This document shows, in pieces, positions 1 to 6,036 of a stretch of 8,903 nt of DNA. Position numbers and translations under genes: made by a program. The notes beneath the pieces are model-generated. The model had not been told where the DNA came from, searched no databases, and saw nothing but the letters and a program-made list of their open reading frames with translations. The stretch lies in assembly GCA_044371675.1 (NCBI GenBank), contig JBILTF010000089.1, positions 1-8,903 of the forward strand, written 5' to 3'. Position 1 is the stretch's first letter. Every line of letters starts with the position of its first letter. The stretch comes from CAIZGX01 sp044371675. GTDB taxonomy: Bacteria; Bacteroidota; Bacteroidia; Flavobacteriales_D; Sanyastnellaceae.

Positions 1-5
1 ACATT

Positions 6-1781
6 ATGAAACCAATAACAGGTGGGGAATTTCTAATCCGTAAAACAACAGCATCCGAAATTTTCATTCCGGAAGAATGGAACGAAGAGCAACGCATGAT
101 GAAGCAGATGTGCGACGATTTCGTGAACAATGAAATCACTCCAATTATCGATCGTATAGACGACATGGAAGAGGGGCTTATGCAGTCGATTATGCACAAA
201 GCCGGAAAACTCGGACTTTTAGGACTTTCGGTTCCAGAGGAATTCAATGGAATGGGTATGGATTTTAAGACCACTATGCTTTGCACTGAAACACTCGGAG
301 CGGGTCATTCATTCTCTGTAGCCTACGGCGCGCACACGGGCATTGGCACCTTACCAGCGTTGTATTACGGAAATGAAGATCAAAAGAAATCTTTGGTTTC
401 GAAACTCGCTACTGGCGAGTGGTTCGCTTGTTATTGCTTAACCGAACCGAATTCAGGTAGCGACGCCAATTCCGGAAAAACAAAAGCGACATTAACCGAA
501 GACGGAAAGCACTATAAAATTTCCGGACAAAAAATGTGGATCACCAATGCAGGTTTCGCAGATGTCTTTACCGTGTTTGCAAAAATTGAAGACGATGAAA
601 ATTTAACAGCTTTCCTACTTCACAAAGATATGCCCGGCATCACTTTAAACCCAGAGGAAAAGAAGATGGGAATCAAAGGATCTTCCACACGTCAGGTTTT
701 CTTCAATGATGTTCTCGTTCCAATTGAAAACATGTTAAGCGAGCGTCAGAATGGATTCAAAATAGCAGTGAACATTCTGAATATCGGGCGTATCAAATTA
801 GCCGGAGCAGTTATGGGTGGAGCGAAAGCAACGGTTACAGACTCTTTGGAATACGCCATTACTCGCGAGCAATTCGGAAGATCTATTTCAAAATATGGAG
901 CCATTCGTCACAAGTTAGCAGAGATGGCAATTCGCTGCTATGCAACGGAATCTGCGTTGTATCGGGCTACTCAAAACATTGACGATGCCATTGCGGGATT
1001 GGCAGAATCCGGAATGGAAAAAGGACCTGCCGTTCTGAAAGGAATTGCAGCGTTCGCTCCTGAATGCGCAATACTCAAAGTGTATGGCAGTGAAACATTG
1101 GATTATGTTGTAGACGAAGCCGTTCAGATTTTTGGTGGCATGGGGTACAGCGCGGAATCGCGCGTTGAACGTGCTTACAGAGATTCTCGCATTAACAGAA
1201 TTTTCGAAGGAACGAATGAAATAAATCGCATGCTTATCGTTGACATGCTTTTGAAGAAAGCTATGAAAGGTGAATTGGATTTAATGACTCCTGCTATGAC
1301 TGTAGCGAATGAATTAATGTCCATTCCTTATTTCGCTGAGCCTAGCGAAGATGTATTCGAGAGATATTTGGGATACATTGAAAATTTCAAAAAGGCAGTT
1401 CTCATGATTGCTGGAAGTGCTGCTCAAAAACTCATGATGCAACTAGCGAAAGAACAAGAGATCTTAATGAACATAGCTGACATGGCTATTTGGACATATA
1501 TTGCTGAAAGCACCGTTCTCAGAACTCAGAAAAGAGTGCACTTGAATGGAATTGAAAATTCAACAAGTCAAATCGCTATGATGCAAACCTTGGTCACAGA
1601 TCTTGCAGACTTCATAAATAAAGCTGGAAAAGATGCGTTGAATTCGTTTGTTGAAGGAGATGAGCAGCGCATGATGATAATGGGGTTGCGCCGATTTACC
1701 AAAACAGAACCATTCAACACTAAGGAAGGCCGCCGAGTTATTGCCGCTGAATTAATAAGCTCTGGAAAATATTGTTTTTGA
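6..1781 (+). CDS. Acyl-CoA dehydrogenase, long VLCAD/ACAD9-like form
   Basis: FAD-dependent flavoenzyme that introduces the alpha-beta double bond into an acyl-CoA thioester, the first step of fatty acid beta-oxidation, passing electrons to electron-transfer flavoprotein in the cytoplasm. Seen in the 591-residue product: an N-terminal helical part (about 25-140), the family signature CLTEPNSGSD (144-153) that contacts flavin and substrate, the beta domain to about 240, and the C-terminal helical domain with QIFGGMGY (374-381) and IFEGTNEINR (399-408). E401 in the FEGT motif is at the position of the catalytic base of MCAD and VLCAD. About 160 residues follow the core, as in the long, membrane-associated VLCAD/ACAD9 class, so long-chain substrates are likely but inferred. 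The start is chosen because GGEFLI follows closely, as I recall for Bacteroidota homologues; only 5 bp are visible upstream, so promoter and operon partners are unknown. It converges on recQ with 22 bp between stop codons. Nothing is truncated. Confidence 0.95.
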   Translation: MKPITGGEFLIRKTTASEIFIPEEWNEEQRMMKQMCDDFVNNEITPIIDRIDDMEEGLMQSIMHKAGKLGLLGLSVPEEFNGMGMDFKTTMLCTETLGAGHSFSVAYGAHTGIGTLPALYYGNEDQKKSLVSKLATGEWFACYCLTEPNSGSDANSGKTKATLTEDGKHYKISGQKMWITNAGFADVFTVFAKIEDDENLTAFLLHKDMPGITLNPEEKKMGIKGSSTRQVFFNDVLVPIENMLSERQNGFKIAVNILNIGRIKLAGAVMGGAKATVTDSLEYAITREQFGRSISKYGAIRHKLAEMAIRCYATESALYRATQNIDDAIAGLAESGMEKGPAVLKGIAAFAPECAILKVYGSETLDYVVDEAVQIFGGMGYSAESRVERAYRDSRINRIFEGTNEINRMLIVDMLLKKAMKGELDLMTPAMTVANELMSIPYFAEPSEDVFERYLGYIENFKKAVLMIAGSAAQKLMMQLAKEQEILMNIADMAIWTYIAESTVLRTQKRVHLNGIENSTSQIAMMQTLVTDLADFINKAGKDALNSFVEGDEQRMMIMGLRRFTKTEPFNTKEGRRVIAAELISSGKYCF

Positions 1782-1803
1782 TAAACGAATAAGAAATAGT
1801 AAA

Positions 1804-4014
1804 TTAGTTCCCTATTTCCGAATGAAACTTTATGCGCATTAAACGTAGAATTCCATCTTCGTAGTCACCGTCGAAATACTCTTCGGCTTCTAAAATATCA
1901 TCAGTTTCAGATTGCATGAAGTACTCCATGATTTCATCTTGAGCGTCTTCATCTATTTCATCGTCTATGAAGTATTGAATATCTAAGCGTGTTCCAGAAT
2001 GAACAATCGTTTCAATCTCGTCAATCAAATCTGAATATGTTTTACCAATCCCCTTCGCAATATCGAAAAGCGGAATACGCTTATCAACATTTTGAATGAT
2101 CTTAATTTTGTGACTGCTTTTCGCGTGCGCGCTCTTCAAAACAAAATCCTCTGGGCGGTCAATATCATTGTCTTCAACATATTTTTTAATAAGTGCTAAA
2201 AATGCAGAACCGAACTTCATTGCTTTTCCTTTCCCCACTCCACCAATGTGTGAAAGTTCATCAATGGTAATTGGAAATTGTGTAGCCATTTCCTCCATCG
2301 AAGGTTCTGAGAAAATTACATACGGCGGAAGTCCTTTTTCTTTAGAAACTTTCTGACGCAATTCTTTCAGCATTAAGAACAACGTTTCATCAGATGCTCC
2401 GGAACCAGTTGCCTTCACTGCATGAATCAATTCGCCATCATCATCTGTTTCTCCTATCTCTTCTTCCTTAACTAAATCCATTTTGAAAGGAGACTTCAAA
2501 AATTCCGATCCCTCAGTCGTAAGCTTCAGCGTTCCGTATGTTTCAATTTCCTTACGAATGAGATTCTTCACCAATAGTTGACGCATGATCGCGTTCCAAT
2601 GTTTATCGGTATCTTCTTTTCCTGCGCCAAACAACTTGTGCTTATCCGCTTTATAGGTGGAAACCTCGGCATTGTTAATCCCGCCTAAAACATTCGCAAT
2701 AAATTTCGCTTTATGGGTTTCTTTAAATGCTTTTATGCATTCCAAAACCAATTTCACATCTTCTGTTGCATCGAAAATTTCTTTCGGCTTGCGCGAGTTA
2801 TCGTCCATGCCAGCGCCTTCACCGGTAACATCATCCCATTCTTCACCAAAATAGTGAAGTAAGTATTTCCTTCGGCTCATTGCCGTTTCCGCGTATGCCA
2901 TAACCTCCTGAAGAAGCAACATTCCTATTTCTTGCTCTGCAACAGGTTTACCGTGGAGAAACTTTTCTAATTTCTCTACGTCCTTCGGTGAATAGAAAGC
3001 TAAACAATGTCCTTCACCACCATCTCTTCCTGCGCGGCCTGTTTCCTGATAATAACTTTCTAGACTTTTTGGAATGTCGTGATGAATTACAAATCTCACA
3101 TCGGGTTTATCGATACCCATTCCGAACGCTATAGTTGCAACAATAACATCTACATCCTGCATGAGGAATTTATCTTGGACGTCGTTCCGCTGATGGCTAT
3201 CCATTCCAGCATGATATGATAGCGCTTTTATTCCGTTAGCCACAAGAAGCTCTGCAATCTCTTCGGTCTTCTTGCGCGACAGGCAATATACAATACCACT
3301 TTTACCAGCATTCCCTTTTACGAATTGAATGATCTGTTTTCCAACATTTACTTTAGGGCGAACTTCGTAGTACAGATTATCACGGTTGAAAGAAGACTTA
3401 AAGACTTTCGCATCAACCATTCCAAGGTTCTTTTGAATATCTATCTGAACCTTTGGGGTAGCTGTTGCCGTTAAGGCCATTACAGGTAAATCCGCAATTT
3501 GCTGAATAATGGTTTTGATTCTTCTGTATTCTGGACGGAAATCGTGTCCCCATTCTGAAATACAATGCGCTTCATCAATAGCAACAAACGAGATTTTACA
3601 GGTTCGAAGAAATTCAATATTCTCTTCTTTTGTTAAAGACTCGGGAGCCACATAAAGAAGCTTGGTCTTGCCACTGAGTATGTCCTTCTTTACTTGAGCA
3701 ATTTCGCTTTTATTCAATGAAGAGTTAATGACGTGCGCAATGCCCTCTTCATTTGAAAATCCTCGCATGGCATCTACCTGATTTTTCATCAAGGCAATCA
3801 AAGGCGAAACCACAATAGCTGTTCCTTCCGACATAAGAGCAGGAAGTTGGTAACACAAAGACTTCCCTCCTCCTGTAGGCATAATCACAAAGGTGTCATT
3901 TCCCGCAAGCACATTATCAATAACGCCTTCCTGCAGGCCTTTAAAGTTTGAAAATCCAAAGAAATATTTTAAGGCTTCTTTCGGAGCCATATCTGTCGCT
4001 GTAATCATTGTCAT
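1804..4014 (-). CDS. recQ: RecQ-family ATP-dependent DNA helicase, zinc-less RQC, C-terminal extension
   Basis: A 3'-5' superfamily 2 DNA helicase for recombination and replication-fork repair. Numbering from the chosen ATG (736 residues): FKGLQ (24-28), Walker A PTGGGKS (46-52), DEAH box (147-150) running into the RecQ aromatic-rich loop CISEWGHDFRPEY (151-163), motif III TATAT (182-186), motif V ATIAFGMGIDKPDVR (293-307) and motif VI QETGRAGRDG (323-332). The RQC part follows: RRKYLLHYFGEEW (381-393) matches the zinc subdomain scaffold, but no cysteine occurs between residues 338 and 424, so the four zinc ligands of E. coli RecQ are absent. A winged-helix part (about 416-513) and an HRDC domain (about 543-616) come next, then an acidic tail whose 633-703 part resembles the helix-turn-helix (HTH_40) domain found at RecQ C-termini. 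The reading frame continues upstream to a TTG at 4095, but that TTG coincides with the -33 box of the proposed promoter, so an ATG at 4014 is preferred; ATGs at 4008 and 3990 are also possible. Divergent from kdsD. Confidence 0.94.
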   Translation of the reverse strand: MTMITATDMAPKEALKYFFGFSNFKGLQEGVIDNVLAGNDTFVIMPTGGGKSLCYQLPALMSEGTAIVVSPLIALMKNQVDAMRGFSNEEGIAHVINSSLNKSEIAQVKKDILSGKTKLLYVAPESLTKEENIEFLRTCKISFVAIDEAHCISEWGHDFRPEYRRIKTIIQQIADLPVMALTATATPKVQIDIQKNLGMVDAKVFKSSFNRDNLYYEVRPKVNVGKQIIQFVKGNAGKSGIVYCLSRKKTEEIAELLVANGIKALSYHAGMDSHQRNDVQDKFLMQDVDVIVATIAFGMGIDKPDVRFVIHHDIPKSLESYYQETGRAGRDGGEGHCLAFYSPKDVEKLEKFLHGKPVAEQEIGMLLLQEVMAYAETAMSRRKYLLHYFGEEWDDVTGEGAGMDDNSRKPKEIFDATEDVKLVLECIKAFKETHKAKFIANVLGGINNAEVSTYKADKHKLFGAGKEDTDKHWNAIMRQLLVKNLIRKEIETYGTLKLTTEGSEFLKSPFKMDLVKEEEIGETDDDGELIHAVKATGSGASDETLFLMLKELRQKVSKEKGLPPYVIFSEPSMEEMATQFPITIDELSHIGGVGKGKAMKFGSAFLALIKKYVEDNDIDRPEDFVLKSAHAKSSHKIKIIQNVDKRIPLFDIAKGIGKTYSDLIDEIETIVHSGTRLDIQYFIDDEIDEDAQDEIMEYFMQSETDDILEAEEYFDGDYEDGILRLMRIKFHSEIGN

Positions 4015-4063
4015 TTGTAATTGAACGTTATGAAAAAGTAACGTCTCTGTATAATTCGCTAAA

Positions 4064-4095
4064 CGAATGTAAGCACAAAAGCAAATGCACACCAA
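4064..4095 (-). promoter_or_regulatory. Candidate recQ promoter, Bacteroidota type
   Basis: On the minus strand TTG (4095-4093) is followed after 21 bp by TACATTCG (4071-4064). This fits the Bacteroidota -33/-7 pattern (TTTG or TTG, about 19-21 bp, TAnnTTTG) with one mismatch in the -7 box. The same spacing and a nearly identical -7 box (TATATTCG) occur upstream of the gene at 6037. Transcription from here would give a leader of roughly 40-50 nt before the ATG at 4014. No start site is mapped, so this rests on motif and spacing only. Confidence 0.5.
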
Positions 4096-4140
4096 CTAAT
4101 TCCTTCGAAAAAAAAGACCTAAAAAACTAACGATTCTTTG

Positions 4141-4153
4141 CATCTTTGCAAAG
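4141..4153 (+). promoter_or_regulatory. Candidate kdsD -7 box overlapping a 10-bp palindrome
   Basis: CATCTTTG (4141-4148) differs from the Bacteroidota -7 consensus TAnnTTTG only in its first base. It overlaps the perfect palindrome CTTTGCAAAG (4144-4153), whose last base is the G of the proposed GTG start. No TTTG or TTG lies at the expected -33 distance, so this is a weak call. If real, transcription would begin within a few bases of the GTG, giving a leaderless or nearly leaderless mRNA. Confidence 0.35.
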
Positions 4154-5127
4154 TGAAATTAACCTCCCAAGAGACCATATTAGACTCGGCGAAAGAAGCC
4201 ATTCGATTAGAAGCAGATGCGCTTTCCAAATTGGAAATGTCCTTAGGCAACGCTTTTGCATCTGTGGTTATGGCTGTTCTTGAAACCAATCAACCCATCG
4301 TTGTAACAGGGATAGGCAAGAGCGGAATTATTGCGCAAAAATGGGTGGCTACTTTTAACAGTACTGGTCAGCAAGCTCAATTTCTTCATGCCTCTGAAGC
4401 CATACATGGCGATTTAGGCATGGTTCAAATCAATAGCATCGTTTTTTGTTTATCGAAAAGCGGAGACTCACCGGAAATTCAATATTTGGTTTCCTTGTTG
4501 AAATCTATGAATGTTCAGTTAGTGGGAGTGGGTGCCAATACCGCGAGTTTTCTTGCGAAAGAATCGACTTACTTTCTTCACACCCCCATGACCAACGAAG
4601 CTTGTCCAAATAATTTAGCCCCCACCGTTAGCACTACCCTTCAATTGGCCGTAGGCGATGCAATTGCTGTTTCGCTCATGACGGAACGAGGATTCAGCAA
4701 ACTTGATTTTGCAAAATTCCATCCTGGTGGAGCACTTGGCAAAAAACTTTTCACAACCATCGAGCAAGTAATGCGTGCGGATGCCCTTCCTCGGGTTACT
4801 TCAGATTGCAACTTCCGTGAATTGCTCATGGAGATATCTTCCAAACGCGTTGGTGCCACTGCTGTGCTAGAAAACGATGAGTTGTTGGGTATCGTTACGG
4901 ACGGTGATATTCGAAGAGCCGTTGAGCGTAACGCCAATCTTGATGCATTGCGCGCGTCTGACTTAATGAACACATCAGCCAAAAGAATTCAAAGCTCGGC
5001 TCTGGCCGTTGAAGGATTTCAATTGATGGAAAACAATAAGATTAGCCAATTGCTTGTGATAGACGAAAACGGGAAATACTGTGGCATTATTCATTTGCAC
5101 GATCTTCTAAGTGCTGGAATTAATTAA
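4153..5127 (+). CDS. kdsD: KpsF/GutQ/KdsD-type D-arabinose-5-phosphate isomerase
   Basis: Interconverts D-ribulose 5-phosphate and D-arabinose 5-phosphate, the first committed step toward Kdo for the LPS inner core; cytoplasmic. The 324-residue product (E. coli KdsD has 328) has an N-terminal helical lead-in, a SIS sugar-isomerase domain (about 47-175) with GIGKSG (53-58), HASEAIHGDLGM (79-90), KSGDSPE (102-108) and FHPGGALG (189-196), then two CBS domains (about 206-257 and 270-323). K56, E108, E149 and H190 match the four E. coli KdsD active-site positions K59, E111, E152 and H193 with one constant offset, so the enzyme should be active. The frame is open to a TTG at 4138, but the candidate -7 box covers that region; the next ATG (4237) would delete the conserved lead-in helix, so the GTG at 4153 is preferred. 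It is followed after 5 bp by tatC, probably as one transcript, and is divergent from recQ. The family is certain; which paralogue name fits is less so. Confidence 0.92.
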   Translation: MKLTSQETILDSAKEAIRLEADALSKLEMSLGNAFASVVMAVLETNQPIVVTGIGKSGIIAQKWVATFNSTGQQAQFLHASEAIHGDLGMVQINSIVFCLSKSGDSPEIQYLVSLLKSMNVQLVGVGANTASFLAKESTYFLHTPMTNEACPNNLAPTVSTTLQLAVGDAIAVSLMTERGFSKLDFAKFHPGGALGKKLFTTIEQVMRADALPRVTSDCNFRELLMEISSKRVGATAVLENDELLGIVTDGDIRRAVERNANLDALRASDLMNTSAKRIQSSALAVEGFQLMENNKISQLLVIDENGKYCGIIHLHDLLSAGIN

Positions 5128-5132
5128 TAGCG

Positions 5133-5933
5133 ATGGCTGAAGAGAAAAACATGAGCTTCTTGGAGCATCTTGAGGAACTTAGAAAAAGATTGTTTCGAGC
5201 GGTTTTGTTTGCTGTTGCAGGAGTTGTGGTTGTATTTATTTTCGACACCTATGTTATTGAAAATATCATCATGGCGCCACGTCGCGCCGATTTCCCAACT
5301 TACCGTTTCTTTTGTTGGTTAGGCCAAAACTTGGGGTTGGCAGATCAGCTCTGCTTTTCAGATGCTAACTTCACACTTCAGAGCACAACTATGGGGGGTA
5401 ATTTCTCTGCATACATGACCGTTGTGCTAATTGGTGGTGTAATTCTTGCTTTTCCTGCAATATTCTATCAACTGTGGGCATTTGTGCGCCCAGGATTGAA
5501 AAAGACTGAACTTAAATCGGTGCGTGGTATTGGCGTCTATGTCTCCTTGCTATTCTTTTTGGGGGTGTTGTTTGGCTATTACGTGCTAACACCTTTATCC
5601 ATTCAATTTTTGGGGAACTTTGCTTTCGCAGATGTCGAAGTAAATGCAACAGTATTGTCTTATTTAAAGTTATGTTCCTCCCTTATTCTAGGAACTGGAT
5701 TGGTTTTTCAGATGCCTGTTGTAATATACTTCTTGGCGAAAATTGGATTAGTCAGCTCAGCTTTCCTGAAAAAATACAGAAGACACGCGTTTGTAATTAA
5801 CCTTATTGTTAGCGCAATTATTACTCCGCCAGATGTAACAAGTCAAATGCTTGTTTCGTTGCCTTTACTCTTACTTTACGAAATTAGTATTCGCGTGGCG
5901 CAGCGCGTAGAAAAAAATAAGGCTCAATTGTAA
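5133..5933 (+). CDS. tatC: Sec-independent protein translocase subunit TatC
   Basis: Polytopic inner-membrane core of the twin-arginine translocase, which recognises RR signal peptides and, with TatA, exports folded proteins. The 266-residue product (E. coli 258) has the N-terminal signature HLEELRKRL (12-20), with E15 at the same position as the signal-peptide-binding E15 of E. coli. It has six predicted membrane segments (about 21-39, 95-117, 132-152, 176-200, 218-232, 236-252), the conserved FPAIFYQLWAFVRPGL (107-122) with E126 at the place of E. coli E103, and ITPPDVTSQ (230-238) with D234 at the place of D211. The first periplasmic loop (about 40-94) is long and holds two cysteines, C61 and C74. 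The ATG lies 5 bp after the kdsD stop, indicating a shared transcript. A second ATG at 5151 (MSFLEHLEELR) would also give a normal TatC N-terminus. No tatA/B gene is present in the window, and neither downstream secreted protein carries a twin-arginine motif. Confidence 0.96.
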   Translation: MAEEKNMSFLEHLEELRKRLFRAVLFAVAGVVVVFIFDTYVIENIIMAPRRADFPTYRFFCWLGQNLGLADQLCFSDANFTLQSTTMGGNFSAYMTVVLIGGVILAFPAIFYQLWAFVRPGLKKTELKSVRGIGVYVSLLFFLGVLFGYYVLTPLSIQFLGNFAFADVEVNATVLSYLKLCSSLILGTGLVFQMPVVIYFLAKIGLVSSAFLKKYRRHAFVINLIVSAIITPPDVTSQMLVSLPLLLLYEISIRVAQRVEKNKAQL

Positions 5934-5947
5934 ATTTCCATTGAATT

Positions 5948-5966
5948 TCGTTTGCAATGCAAACGA
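5948..5966. repeat. Perfect 9+1+9 bp inverted repeat after tatC
   Basis: TCGTTTGCAATGCAAACGA is a perfect palindrome around A5957, and pairing continues for four more bases (AATT) if one G (5967) is bulged. It begins 14 bp after the tatC stop. As RNA it could form a 7-bp stem with a 5-nt loop, but only a mixed sequence, not a T-tract, follows, so it is a poor intrinsic terminator. It contains the TTTG (5951-5954) that fits as the -33 box of the next gene, so an operator for a dimeric regulator is equally possible. The function is inferred; the symmetry is directly visible. Confidence 0.7.
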
Positions 5967-5983
5967 GAATTTCCTTATATTCG
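5951..5983 (+). promoter_or_regulatory. Candidate promoter of the 6037 secreted-protein gene
   Basis: TTTG (5951-5954), 21 bp, then TATATTCG (5976-5983): the same spacing and nearly the same -7 box as the recQ candidate, close to the Bacteroidota consensus TTTG/TAnnTTTG. The -33 box sits inside the 5948-5966 palindrome, and the -7 box lies in the first copy of the 22-bp tandem repeat. The second copy repeats the -7 box at 5998-6005 but has no -33 box at matching distance. The predicted leader is about 45-50 nt from the first box, or about 25-30 nt from the second. The leader is A/T-rich and has no Shine-Dalgarno sequence. Confidence 0.55.
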
Positions 5984-6016
5984 TAACCTTAAAACCTTAT
6001 ATTCGTAACCTTAAAA
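5973..6016 (+). repeat. Perfect tandem duplication of a 22-bp unit in a promoter
   Basis: Two identical, directly adjacent 22-bp copies (5973-5994 and 5995-6016), each starting CCTTATATTCG and ending TAACCTTAAAA. Each contains the -7-like box TATATTCG. There is no third or partial copy on either side. The duplication ends 20 bp before the ATG at 6037, so it changes promoter and leader structure without touching the coding sequence. Confidence 0.9.
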
Positions 6017-6036
6017 GTTAACTTAAATTTAATCAA

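Noticed and set aside
1782..1803. Possible bidirectional terminator between the convergent acyl-CoA dehydrogenase and recQ genes
   Set aside because: The 22-bp gap is A/T-rich but has no inverted repeat with a T-tract on either strand, including the flanking coding ends.
4025..4044. ACGTTA / TAACGT 6-bp inverted repeat in the recQ leader (8-nt loop)
   Set aside because: Short, A/T-rich stem with no T-tract or known element; expected by chance at this length.
4015..4095. Extended N-terminus of RecQ from a TTG at 4095 (27 more residues)
   Set aside because: The extra residues (MVCICFCAYI...) do not resemble RecQ N-termini, the codon is TTG, and the stretch overlaps the proposed promoter.
4641..4982. 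Open frame on the minus strand inside kdsD
   Set aside because: It is the antisense of a well-supported enzyme gene, with no recognisable domain and low-complexity composition.
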